Assembly: GCA_006247105.1 (NCBI GenBank)
Contig: CM016926.1
Coordinates: 310,001 to 374,000 of the forward strand
DNA from: Giardia muris
Lineage: Eukaryota > Fornicata > Diplomonadida > Hexamitidae
DNA: 64,000 nucleotides
Direction of reading: 5' to 3'
Shown here: positions 10,101-19,400 of the stretch, in pieces
Layout: each line of letters starts with the position of its first letter
How positions within the stretch are numbered: position 1 is the stretch's first letter
Position numbers and translations under genes: made by a program
The notes under the pieces: model-generated
What the model saw: only the letters and a program-made list of their open reading frames with translations
Databases searched by the model: none
What the model was told of the DNA's origin: nothing

Positions 10101-13100
10101 GGCTGAGGCAGCCAATTGAAAGCCATGCTCCAAGGTCGTCTCCATTCCAAGGAGTGTAAGGAACTTCGCCCGGAAGAGATACCTCCGAATATCCTGAAGC
10201 GCGACGTGTCGTGGCAGGAGGAGCGTCTCCATCCCATTCGGATCGAAGTCCAATTCCTCATCCTCGTCATCCTTGTCAATGCGGTGCGCCAGCTTCTTAT
10301 TTCGATACACTTGCCGGCTATCTTGTTGCCCGTTATCACGCTGCTCGACAATGTTAAGAAGAAGGAACTCAAGCATGTCCGACAAATCATTGAAACCCTT
10401 ATGCGCCAACGTCTCTAGGTGTGAAAGGATCTTACGACTGATAAGCTCGACAAAGCCTTCGTTCTGGAGAAGAAGCTTGAAATCTCTAAAGGAGTATTCA
10501 GTGCGGATCTCGGTTCGCTCCTCGTTGATCACCTGGGAGATTTGTGGGAGGACCTTGGGGGTAACAAGAGCGTTCTGTATAATGAGTTGCCCTTGGAGGC
10601 CTCGCAACGAAAGCTGGCGCCCCGCGGTCATGATCGCCTTCATCTTCTGGTTCTCCTCGGGAATGGAAGAGTATTCAACGGCTCCAGCCTCAGCATCCGT
10701 CACATCCGCCTTAAGTCCCTTGGCGAGCTGCTTATAGCGAGCGATTATATCCTGGCGCCAGTCCTTAATGACACCCGTGATCATCATCATTGTCTTCTGC
10801 TTTTCTCGACTTGCCGATCCATAGTCGAAGTACGCGAGCGGATGAATGGTACGAGCATGCTCGCCATCAGTTCCTGGCTCCTCGGACCCCAATACAAAAG
10901 ATGTCTGGCTTCGAGATATGATCTCGAGGTTGGCTAGACGTAAACTCGAGGGCCATGAAGAATCTGTTCCACGATCACCAACTGTAACCTCTCTCGACCC
11001 ATCCGAACATACTGCAGCGGATGCATACGCAAGAAGTGGGAATCGGAAAGTGAGCGTCCCTCCAAGTGAAGGCATCACAAGATTGGCCCGAAGGGTCGAA
11101 TTGAAGGATGCAGGCATGACGAGAAGCTGCTGCAGCTGTCGTAGAAAGCTGATCGTCTCCCCTAGCTCCGCAGAATGACCGCAATACTTCTCAATGAGCT
11201 CCGAGACATACCTTGAGTTCAAGCCTGGACACGGCACGACGCAAGGAATCGGAGGTACGTCCTTCCCCTGTGATTCTAGGCGTCCTGCTACAGAACGAGA
11301 GATCATCTCAAGAATTACATAGGCGCCGCAAAGAACGTTCCCAAGAATGTAGTTTGCCGCACCGGACTCATACCGGGCGGCCTTCGCAACAAAGTCCAAC
11401 AAAACTGGATCCCCCATCCCTTGGCCTTTCACCTGTGCCGGTTGTTTTCCCGCAGTCCCCTGGGTCGTCGTCCCCTGGCGGCCGGCTTTCCCACGGAGTT
11501 GTACTTGTTCATGAGCAGCAGATGCAGGTCGTGAGCGAGTTTGGTCCTCACTTACAGGTGATTGTAAACTATTGTCCTGTTCGTCCTCAACAACAGACAC
11601 ATCTTGCGAAGGTGCTTGCTCCAGCCCGCGCCAAGTACTGACAACTGAAGGAAAGAAGCTCTGGAAGATAAGAGGGTCAAAAGGGAGGAACGAGCCGAGT
11701 GCATCGCAACTCGCGAACTGGCAAAGAGGATTCAGAAGGGCGCGGATATCGATCTGGGTGAAACAGTAATACGCTAGCGGCTCAAGAAATACCGGCTGAG
11801 CCTGCTGAAGTGTGGGGCAGAGCTGTGGCAATCGACTATAAATTTGATCCGGACTTTGGGTATAGAAAAGAGTGGAACGATTGACCCCGAAGAATTTTAT
11901 TCCCGATGAGCAAAAGGCTGAAAGACCTTGTGCATTCCCACTAAAGGCCGAGTGGGCACTTGCGATGGGGGCCATCGGGGCGACAGGAGGCTTTTTCTCC
12001 AATGGTAGAAGCTGTTCGGCCAGAATGTACCGTTGTTGAAGGCTGAAGCGTGGTCGTAAGAGGACGGATAATAAGAATTCCCCGTTCCCCATTTCGACGA
12101 AGCACCTTCGAATAAGACTCTGAGTTACGCTGTTAATGACGATGAAGAACGTGCTACACTTCACGAGATAGCGGGACTGAAGGAGGAAGGGTTCAAAAAG
12201 CTCCGAAGGAAATCTAACCGCAGGAAGTGATGGGGCTGAGGTTCCCGAAGAGGTATTGCCTATTTGTAGTTGAGTAGTTGAACCTCTACGCCGAGGTTCT
12301 CCTGAGCTTGTACCACTTGGTTCCCCGGGCGCAGACATGCGGTGTTTAAGGGTGTTTTGATAGACATTGAGAATAGTCTCAACATACGTTGCGTGGTCCT
12401 CAAGAGACTCTGCAAAGTAGTCGGTTGTGAACTCAGGAAACTTCAATTGGGTATCCGACGCTGGAGCGGCGGCGAGGTTACGCGACATAGCTATTTCCGC
12501 CAGGTTCTCATTAATACGGAAGAGGCCTCCTGTGCTTTGAGTATCATTAACCGTTGTGTTATGACCCGATACGGAGTATCTACTTCCAAGCTCGGTTCGC
12601 CCTGTCGATACCCCACTAGGGAAGACGCCGGAACCACGGGAGCGAGGCTCCGAAGATTCCTTAACCAGACTCTGTGGGACTATGCTCGCAATGCATGCTC
12701 TAAACTGGGACATGACCTGATCGGCTGTGAGCTCTGTCGCATCCTTCTTTGTCGTTGGGGGTGCAGGCTGAGCATCAAAGTATGCTCCCGAATAACTGAA
12801 GTAGATTGCCGATGTGATGGCTCCTTCAGAAGAAGCTTCGACCGGAAGCGCGAGGTCCATGTTCCAGCAGGTCCCAGGGAGCCGGAACCGCTCCCCAAAG
12901 TCTGCAGAGTTCAGTTCAATCGACCCCACAATGAATGACTTGAGATCACTCTCATGTTTCTGCACCGTATACCGCTGGATGAAGTCTGCCACGATAAGCT
13001 CAAGCTCAAGACAGAACTCAACAATGAGTCCAGTGGCCGGAACGACGAACTGCTCGGCCAAGGGCCCGAGGTGCGATGGGATGATGTGGAATTGTCCGAC

Positions 13101-13646
13101 ATGAGAGCCCTTTATAGGTTTTCCAACCGAAAGGGCGTTAAGAATCTGATCAGTTACGTCCAAGCGGGCACTAGCAACAGGAATCACCACAAATTCCGAA
13201 TCCTCGGGTTGAGCTCCCTTGCTTGGAGCCGCCTTCTTCGGCGCTGAAAAGGGAGTCTGAGAGGCGGGAAGAACGGCTAAGAGATCAAGGGCCACATAGC
13301 TATTGACAAGTCGTGTGCAGATAGTATCGATGGTGGCTGGATGTGCACTGAGCCAGAATCGTGGTGCCTCTACTGGATTATATAGGGAAAGAGAGGCTAA
13401 AATCTGCTCGGGTTCCAAAGTCAGATGAAGGGTGGTCCCCTCGCTCAAAGATAGGCAGGTGGTATCTGGGAGTGGGACTTCACCAGGTCCAAGGGAGACT
13501 GGTTTCAGATTTGCAACACTCAGATCTTCAGGTAGGAGCGCTCCATCACACCCACAGATGTGTGCCGTAACGAAATAGCATGGGAGCCCGCCCGAGCGCA
13601 ACGTGGGAAGCTCCGAAATCGCTCGTAGCGAAAATGTCGCCTCCAT
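7134..13646 (-). CDS. Giant hypothetical protein, 2170 aa, candidate CFAP70-like flagellar protein
   Basis: A single intronless frame, starting after CCTCCAAAAAAG. The N-terminal about 300 residues look beta-rich, with alternating hydrophobic strands like C2/Ig domains. Residues about 430-470 are Ser/Gly-rich and low in complexity. An acidic D-K-D-D-E-D-E-E-L-D-F-D patch lies near residue 1130. The C-terminal third is helical, with TPR-like paired helices (Y-x-L-A-S-H-S, L-G-E-A-W-A-L-F-S-I-S-Q-L-A-M-G). A beta N-terminus plus C-terminal TPRs recalls CFAP70, a dynein-arm-associated ciliary protein, but this one is about twice its length and my match is weak. Unknown function is the safe reading. 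The C-terminus lies 18 nt from the CHY/RING gene. Confidence 0.65.
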   Translation of the reverse strand: MEATFSLRAISELPTLRSGGLPCYFVTAHICGCDGALLPEDLSVANLKPVSLGPGEVPLPDTTCLSLSEGTTLHLTLEPEQILASLSLYNPVEAPRFWLSAHPATIDTICTRLVNSYVALDLLAVLPASQTPFSAPKKAAPSKGAQPEDSEFVVIPVASARLDVTDQILNALSVGKPIKGSHVGQFHIIPSHLGPLAEQFVVPATGLIVEFCLELELIVADFIQRYTVQKHESDLKSFIVGSIELNSADFGERFRLPGTCWNMDLALPVEASSEGAITSAIYFSYSGAYFDAQPAPPTTKKDATELTADQVMSQFRACIASIVPQSLVKESSEPRSRGSGVFPSGVSTGRTELGSRYSVSGHNTTVNDTQSTGGLFRINENLAEIAMSRNLAAAPASDTQLKFPEFTTDYFAESLEDHATYVETILNVYQNTLKHRMSAPGEPSGTSSGEPRRRGSTTQLQIGNTSSGTSAPSLPAVRFPSELFEPFLLQSRYLVKCSTFFIVINSVTQSLIRRCFVEMGNGEFLLSVLLRPRFSLQQRYILAEQLLPLEKKPPVAPMAPIASAHSAFSGNAQGLSAFCSSGIKFFGVNRSTLFYTQSPDQIYSRLPQLCPTLQQAQPVFLEPLAYYCFTQIDIRALLNPLCQFASCDALGSFLPFDPLIFQSFFPSVVSTWRGLEQAPSQDVSVVEDEQDNSLQSPVSEDQTRSRPASAAHEQVQLRGKAGRQGTTTQGTAGKQPAQVKGQGMGDPVLLDFVAKAARYESGAANYILGNVLCGAYVILEMISRSVAGRLESQGKDVPPIPCVVPCPGLNSRYVSELIEKYCGHSAELGETISFLRQLQQLLVMPASFNSTLRANLVMPSLGGTLTFRFPLLAYASAAVCSDGSREVTVGDRGTDSSWPSSLRLANLEIISRSQTSFVLGSEEPGTDGEHARTIHPLAYFDYGSASREKQKTMMMITGVIKDWRQDIIARYKQLAKGLKADVTDAEAGAVEYSSIPEENQKMKAIMTAGRQLSLRGLQGQLIIQNALVTPKVLPQISQVINEERTEIRTEYSFRDFKLLLQNEGFVELISRKILSHLETLAHKGFNDLSDMLEFLLLNIVEQRDNGQQDSRQVYRNKKLAHRIDKDDEDEELDFDPNGMETLLLPRHVALQDIRRYLFRAKFLTLLGMETTLEHGFQLAASALARHAQLLTNDRKIDIFLPENIIQLSRLVESRYIRIMSSTLIISGLKIGAPHHIEASTDFDRIAQYMRGPAGVVCSLIDQDATDLIGTDAYLLTLAIMQTVFKNSTGGSHSKKSNSMDSIVIPYGRDYSELLFTHALLMYENFMCYLVGQTAVMNNDSQHEWAKNDTQQAILQRLNQGVFNKSDIASILENLRIKPQHNHYLRQFNDLLEGELSTATSKLNKQKSQLEIESCAASVVGSVAGSVFTRTRDTSEAVGGPVKRLTGNAFNIGPKPLTQEQEREISEIPMHNVLGDGSFTYPPFWCMGAYIYIAWSMRLMDAGTIVRGIKNACEHFIIKKHEAYKMRQVNTARSHGNARPESDERNDKLDEADQISDLASGTSSDITVSVDSDLTGPSGPSESRNHTSGSHIARLSLLDLRNFKQLKRSKSQYTQHVSLNHLHAIQAYLRDSYLEGSIFSPNVARYATTKDYMEMLLDVSLPENDRFQSTGDPVTKQILRLCAFISLAEWLTLRGETLMAGYTLTHCEKLSKEILGMDPNQQTSAFFNHQQLRIVIANMRKLFIEKKISVLIEYSENIMKGSLGSALVGRAKTSPAFLFYRARALTNLNYSLLSQIVDKKGSSHLVAFSMRTVFGEIARIAIQAYQLASHSRQVRDDFFRGSTSIYESYLPAEFLYILTLILLASIRVIDVIRSTYRPPVQLETQPSEDHPHIDLIFTGANTPKRDSESHTIEGNLETLLQLPEANYLDGPLAFETSSVSTSAHINYLREQYKAKRLMAQKADAIESHLSVGNFRTLKRQVKDQIGDAEPIIRVGSDGTTDLATRDTHDRLEGVPAGSTGESGFTNTMAALANATLGARTLTPEKVQKDIGRALILASSAVKNLLQACPHLGEAWALFSISQLAMGNVAESRLSSSISTLLAPESPDPWISWICCELQEGFSITSSGGHLTDDKVQEIRSCIRQIDAMGIGLTFLNAFWTDVTEFSEEVLS

Positions 13647-13682
13647 CTTTTTTGGAGGAGGGTATTCACTTGTGTCTAAGGC

Positions 13683-14822
13683 CTACTCTTCGGCGGCGAT
13701 GTAGATGGTGTTCGCGTCGGGGCGACTTAGGATATCCTTCTCGAGGAGAGAGTTCACGAGAGTGCAGACTTCCTCGCTACGTCCCTCGATCGGGGATGGT
13801 GGATGGAGAATTAGGTCCGTCTGACTTTCGAATGGATAGCGGAATGTGCAGAGCTCGTAGGCGATGACTCCAAGTGACCATATGTCTACGCGTGCGTCAT
13901 AGGGTCTGCAGACCACAATCTCGGGCGCGCGCTCCAAAGCTGCGCAAGGAGATGGAAGGGTTGGCCATTCATCATCGAGCGAGACGCAGTAAGAAAGGCC
14001 AGAGAGGACGCAACGCCCGTCCTTGTTTAATAGGATGTTCTTCGTCTGAACGTTACGATGAATGATACCTTTGCTATGGAGCGTCATCAATGCTCCAGAC
14101 ACATCTCTAATGATCATCTGCACCTCCTTATCCGAGAAGGACTCCTTTGCGGCCCTCCTTTTATGGATCTCTTGCTTTAGTGTGTTTTGATAGTATGGCA
14201 TGACGAAGAAGATGGTATAGCCCGGCTTATCGTCAATGATCTCTAAATACTCAATGATCTCCTTCGTCTGGAGCTCGGGAAGGAGGCGCTTCTGAATGTC
14301 TATGGCCTTGATGAGCTCGGGACGAATCCCCGAGTAATGGAGCTTCTTAATCACGAAGTCCTTACCCGCCATGCTACTGACGCAGAAAGTAGTGGAGACA
14401 TGGCTTCTAGACAGAATCTTACGGATGATGAAACGGGCATCGAGTGACGGATAACCGATCGTTTCGCCCGTGTTTCGCGAAGGTATAGTGAAGGGAGACG
14501 GCTGAGACGAGGGAGAGGCAGTCGGGCTTGGTACGGGAGTGATCTGAAGAAGACGAAGACATTTGGCATAGCGCGCACGTACCGCGAGATCCGTCTGGAC
14601 CGCTAGCTCAAGCTCCGCTATATCGGCCGCGGTCTCTCCTGCTCTATTCTCGCACTTTGACTCGTCCAATAGATACTTTGCACACCCGAAGTACCCGCCC
14701 TTCACAGCGTGCATCAAGGCCGTCCAGCCGTTTTCGTCTCGCCCATACAAGAGGTTGATGTGTGCCCGAACGGCGTCGGCATCTCCACGCCGTGCGGCAT
14801 CAATCAGTGCGTTCTCGGACAT
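13683..14822 (-). CDS. Ankyrin-repeat NEK-like pseudokinase
   Basis: A 379-residue protein. Residues 1-100 hold ankyrin repeats (L-I-D-A-A-R-R-G-D-A-D-A-V-R, G-W-T-A-L-M-H-A). Residues about 125-379 form a kinase-like fold. A lysine equivalent to VAIK is kept (K159), as is the catalytic-loop Asn (N262). HRD reads H-R-N (residues 255-257) and DFG is replaced by S-G-L (274-276), so phosphotransfer is very unlikely. The A-P-E motif and D-I-W-S-L-G-V helix remain. This fits the large set of inactive Giardia NEK kinases thought to act as scaffolds, often in cytoskeletal structures. The next gene ends only 3 nt upstream, and the N-terminus closely resembles that of the ankyrin gene at 24203-25936. 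Confidence 0.85.
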   Translation of the reverse strand: MSENALIDAARRGDADAVRAHINLLYGRDENGWTALMHAVKGGYFGCAKYLLDESKCENRAGETAADIAELELAVQTDLAVRARYAKCLRLLQITPVPSPTASPSSQPSPFTIPSRNTGETIGYPSLDARFIIRKILSRSHVSTTFCVSSMAGKDFVIKKLHYSGIRPELIKAIDIQKRLLPELQTKEIIEYLEIIDDKPGYTIFFVMPYYQNTLKQEIHKRRAAKESFSDKEVQMIIRDVSGALMTLHSKGIIHRNVQTKNILLNKDGRCVLSGLSYCVSLDDEWPTLPSPCAALERAPEIVVCRPYDARVDIWSLGVIAYELCTFRYPFESQTDLILHPPSPIEGRSEEVCTLVNSLLEKDILSRPDANTIYIAAEE

Positions 14823-14825
14823 TTT

Positions 14826-15176
14826 TTAGACTCGTAGAAGGTTGATGATAACCGATATCGCGAGGTAGACGACGAGCCAGACAGTGACGATGCCCTCGTT
14901 GAGCTCGTCGAGGTCATAGATGATGCAGGTGCTATATAGGAAGTAGAGGGCGCTTCCATAGATGAGGCTCACGAGAATGTTCACCACACACGAATAGATG
15001 ACGTACAGGAGGGGGAGATACAAGTAGACTTGGCATCGCTTCTCATCACGGGGGACACGGATCGCGAAGACGAACCCGACAATAAAGAAGAGAGGCGTCC
15101 CGATCGCGAACGAGATGACAATGCACCGGACGAGCGTCTCTCTGTAGGTTACGGTGGACTGGAAGAGATCGGTCAT
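14826..15176 (-). CDS. Small multi-pass membrane protein, 116 aa
   Basis: Three or four hydrophobic segments are visible: about residues 18-40 (I-S-F-A-I-G-T-P-L-F-F-I-V-G-F-V-F), 52-80 (Y-L-P-L-L-Y-V-I-Y-S, then a second stretch) and 95-113. Short charged linkers separate them, such as R-V-P-R-D-E-K-R and D-L-D-E-L-N-E. No family recognised. It ends TAA, followed after AAA by the ATG of the ankyrin-pseudokinase gene, so the two genes are separated by 3 nt. Its ATG is preceded by the longest intergenic region of this part of the window. Confidence 0.6.
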   Translation of the reverse strand: MTDLFQSTVTYRETLVRCIVISFAIGTPLFFIVGFVFAIRVPRDEKRCQVYLYLPLLYVIYSCVVNILVSLIYGSALYFLYSTCIIYDLDELNEGIVTVWLVVYLAISVIINLLRV

Positions 15177-15658
15177 CGACGCCTTTGATCAGGTGTTGAA
15201 TTTCTTTCATGTCTATCCCGTATGATCCTCATAACTAGGGTTCCAGATGGCTTGTGTGCGCAGTGAATACTCTTGGACCCCCTCTTTGGACTCTCCTCCA
15301 CTCACAAGCGTTAAGCGCTATTGTCGGTACGATTCACTCTTATCACTCTTATAAGCGGTGCATCATGTGACCTGTACACGGTGTTCACAAATGCGAGCAG
15401 TTAGAAAGGCTTGTTGAGAAGCCGTCTTATGCACGTTGGGGCTCGTAATGTCTTACTCCGATGCTACCTTATTCCTGATTAACTATGGTATCAGCCTCCA
15501 ATACCTTTCGGAGGCTATTATAACAGGGTCCGCGGGGATATAGAGTTCTTGGGGAGACAGACAACACTCATCGTGATGATAAGAATAAGATTGATAACAG
15601 AATACGTATACACATTCGTACTACATCATTCCTAGTATCCAGACACCCCTGCTGATAA
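15177..15658. other. Gene-free intergenic region, 482 bp
   Basis: No convincing coding frame. It is more AT-rich towards its right end than the flanking genes. One short hairpin lies at 15494-15515. The 5' region of the minus-strand membrane protein gene lies at its left end. At the right it runs directly into the VSP-like fragment without a start codon or signal peptide, so it may be a former recombination junction. Confidence 0.4.
15494..15515. repeat. Short inverted repeat (hairpin)
   Basis: GCCTCC and GGAGGC are separated by 10 nt, giving a 6-bp perfect stem. No role is assigned; it could be chance. Confidence 0.3.
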
Positions 15659-16290
15659 CCACACCCAGTAGTACTCGGGACGATCGACCGCTCCTCCGGA
15701 AGAGCAGTACCGGAGATCGACGTCCTCGAGGGCTCGGTGGAGGTGAAGGCTCGAGATGCGGGGACGTGTGCAGATGGTTCGACCTTCACCATCCCGGGGG
15801 TTGAGGGAGAGTTCTGCAAGAAGTGCAGTGAGACGGGTGAGGCCCCGATCGATGGGGCTTGTGCGGATCCAAGCACTGTCTCGGGTGCTACTTGTGCCAA
15901 TGGTGTCTGCACAGGATGTGGAACAGGTGACTACTTCCTGTTCGAGGGAGGCTGTTACGACCAGACACAGGGGGTTGGGAACAAGCTGTGCGGAGCGACT
16001 CCAACTGACGGTGCTTGTACGACGGCTCCAACTAAGGATTCCCCTACCTTCGTCAAGGACAACAACCTCTACCTCTGTAACGATGCGACAAATGGAGGAA
16101 AAGAGAACTGCGGGACGTGCACCTACGCCTCGAACGCCTTCACGTGCTCGGAGTGCCTCGAGGGCCACCACTCTTCCTCCTCGACTCCCGTCGCCTGTAC
16201 GAAGTGCGCCCTCCCCAACTGTGTATCCTGTCCAGACAGCAAGGACGTCTGCACGACCTGCCTCAACGGCTTCCAGGGGTTATGGATGCG
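15659..16290 (+). pseudogene. Variant-specific surface protein (VSP) fragment, truncated at both ends
   Basis: The frame opens after an in-frame TAA at 15656-15658 and encodes about 205 residues of typical VSP ectodomain: Cys/Thr/Gly/Ala-rich, with CxxC motifs C-K-K-C, C-T-G-C, C-G-T-C, C-S-E-C, C-T-K-C, C-V-S-C and C-T-T-C. VSPs are Giardia surface coat proteins used in antigenic variation. There is no in-frame ATG or signal peptide at the front. After the C-T-T-C-L-N-G-F segment near 16275 the Cys pattern is lost and the frame continues as unrelated Arg/Gly-rich sequence to a stop at 16427-16429, with no transmembrane segment or cytoplasmic tail. It is best read as a non-expressed fragment or recombination donor. 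The exact breakpoint is uncertain. Confidence 0.75.
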
Positions 16291-16451
16291 ATCGGGCCGG
16301 CTTGTGGGGGCGAGGAGGCCTCAACGAGCACCCCGAGGAGAGCTGTGGGCCTCCCGTCCTCGGGGTAGGTCGTTGGTAGCGGTTGGATGCCCAGAGTGTC
16401 AGATGGGGGCCTCAGTGGAAGGCTGGTGAAGGGGATGCCTGATTCTCAAAA

Positions 16452-19400
16452 ATGTCTGAGACAGCTTTGATGAAGGCGGCCATGGATGGCGATCTCGAGG
16501 GCGTGAAAAGGAACCTCAATCAGGTCGGGAGGAAGGACGAAGATGGATGGACGGCCCTAATGTTTGCCGCCTGGAAGGGTCACGCCAATTGCATATCCCT
16601 CCTCGAGAAGGAGATCGGGATGTGGGATAACTGGGGATGGACCGCACTAATGCTGACCGCCTTCAATGGAAAGACGGACTGCATTCAACTCCTCCTCTCA
16701 GAAGCGGGGGAGCAGGCAACAAAGAATAGTACGATCACCTTGAATGGCAACACATTTACCTTCCCTTCCGGAACCACGGCTCTTATGATGGCAGCACGTG
16801 GGAACTACCCCGAGGTTATTGAGCTCCTCCTCCCATACGAACAGGGACTGAAGGATTCCGAAGGGCACACAGCTCAATGGTATGCGAACAACGGGGATCC
16901 AAATAGAGGAGACTTCACCCAGGTCAGGGAGCTCCTTGAGTACGAGGGGACAGAAAGAGTTCCCCCTCCGAGAGAAGAATGTCTGCTTGTGGCATCTGCG
17001 GTCACTGGAGACATTGAGGGAATCAAGAAGCACTTGGATCATGTTGGATATCAGGATCCGACCGGGACGACAGCTCTGATGATGGCAGCAACTTATGGCC
17101 ACTCTGATTGCATCCCCTTCCTAGAGAAGGAGATCGGAATGCAGGACAAAGGGGGACGGACCGCTTTGATGTGGGCCGCTTCCGAATGCAATATAGACTG
17201 CGCCCGACTCCTCCTTTCAGAGGCGGGGAAACAGACAACAAAGAATATTGCGATCAACCTATATGGCAAAACAGTTCCCTTCCCTTCTGGAACGACCGCT
17301 CTCATGATGGCAGCCCACTACAACCGCTCCGAGGTCGTCAAACTCCTTCTCCCATATGAGCAAGGACTGACTGATTCTGAAGGACACACGGCCAAATGGC
17401 ACGCGAATAACGGGGATCCAAAGAGAAGAGACTTCATCCAGGTCCGGGAGCTCCTCGAGAATGAGAGATCAGAACGCATCCCTCCCCCGCCAAAAGAATC
17501 GGTATTCCTCCGAAGATTTGCAACAGTTGGAGATGTCGAAGGAGTTAGGAAGTACGTGAGCCATGCGGGTTATCAGGATCCGAATGGGACGACAGCCCTG
17601 ATGCTGGCAGTAAGTTATGGCCATTCCAGTTGTATCTCTCTGCTTGAGAAAGAAATCGGGATGCAGGACAACGATGGTAAGACGGCCTTGATGAAGGCTG
17701 CAATGAAAGGTCACACTAGTTGCATTCCCCTTCTCGAGAAAGAATTCGCGAAAAAAGACAGCAATGGCTGGACGGCCTTGATGCATGCCGCGGCGAAAGG
17801 CCATTCTGACTGCATTCCTCTTCTTGAGAAGGAAATTAGGATGCGGAACAAAAGGGGATGGACCGCTTTGATGGAGGCTACCTTCGAAGGTCATGCAGAA
17901 TGTATTCGACCCCTCCTTTCCGAGGTGGGGAAGCAAACTACGAGGAACTGTGATGACTTCCCTTCAGGAACGACGGCACTCATGATAGCTGCAAGATGGG
18001 GTCACTCCGATTGCATCCCTCTCCTCAAAGAAGAGATCGGGATCCAAGACAGTGATGGAACGACCGCTCTGATGAAGGCTGCCACTAAAGGTCACGCCAA
18101 TTGCATTCCCCTCCTCAAGGAAGAACTCGGGATGCAGAATAAAAGGGGATGGACCGCGCTGATGTCTGCCGCCCACAACGGTTGTACAGATTGCATCCCC
18201 CTCCTCAAGGAAGAGTTTAAAGTACAGGATAACGATGGCAAGACGGCCCTGATGGAGGCCGCAATGAGTGGCCATCCCAACTGCATCCCCCTCCTCGAAG
18301 AAGAGATCGGAATGCAGGACAACGATGGATCGACCGCATTGATGTGGGCCGCCTTCAAGGGTCATGCACACTGTGTCCGGCTCCTCCTTTCTGAGGCCGG
18401 GAAGCAGACGACGAGGAATAGTAGGTTTACCTTATATGGCAGAACGGTCTCCTTCCCTTACAAAATAACTGCACTCATGCTTGCAGCCCACGAGAACCGC
18501 CCCAAGATCGTCCAGCTCCTTCTCTCATACGAGCAAGAAATGGAGGATTCCGAAGGGCACACAGCTCAGTGGTATGCAAACAACAGTTCAAAGGAAGGAG
18601 ACTTCACCCAGGTCCGCCAGCTCCTCGAGAATGAGAGGACAGAACGAATTCTTCCGCCACCGAATCCTGGTGAGATGCTTGAGCTTCGAGAACGTGTCAA
18701 CGAGCTCACCACTGAGATTGAGTCTCTTAAGAAAGACCTCTCTTCTTCCAAGAATACCCTAGAGGAGACAAAGAAGGAACTATCCCAACTGAATCAGGAA
18801 AACTCCTCTCTCAAACAGCAGCTCCAGAAGGCCAACGACAAGGCAAAGAAGTATCAGGATATGTACGAGGACCTCCAGAAGGCCTCTGACCAGAACCGAG
18901 CCCTCACAACGGAGAAGACCACTCTTCAGGAGCAGCACTCCAAGACCACTGAGGACCTCAAGAGAGCACTTGCAGATCAGAAGGCACGGATCCTTGCCCT
19001 TGAGGAGGAGAACGCCCGATTGAGAGGCGAGTCTCTTATCACAGCCGTCAATGGGGAAGATCTTAAAGCCATCAGGAGACGCCTCGACCAGGCGGGACAG
19101 AAGGACTCCTCGGGCATGACGGCCCTGATGCACGCCGCCTCCCGAGGCCAGACCGAGGTCGTCCGCCTCCTCCGGCCCCTCGAGGCCCGCCTCCAGGACG
19201 GGAGGGGGTGGACGGCCCTGATGCATGCAGTGGGGGGAGGACACGAGGAGTGCGTCGGTCTCCTCCTTCTGGAGAGGGACCTGAGGGACGGGGAGGGCAG
19301 GACGGCAGAGGACGTCGCCAACGGCCTTCCCGATGGGAAGAAGAAGATCACGCCTCTCCTCAGAAAGAAGGTCCAGCTCCCCGACCTTCCCGAGGAGCTC

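Noticed and set aside
16452..18670. CRISPR-like or tandem DNA repeats
   Set aside because: The repetition is at the codon level of ankyrin motifs, without constant spacers or short identical direct repeats.
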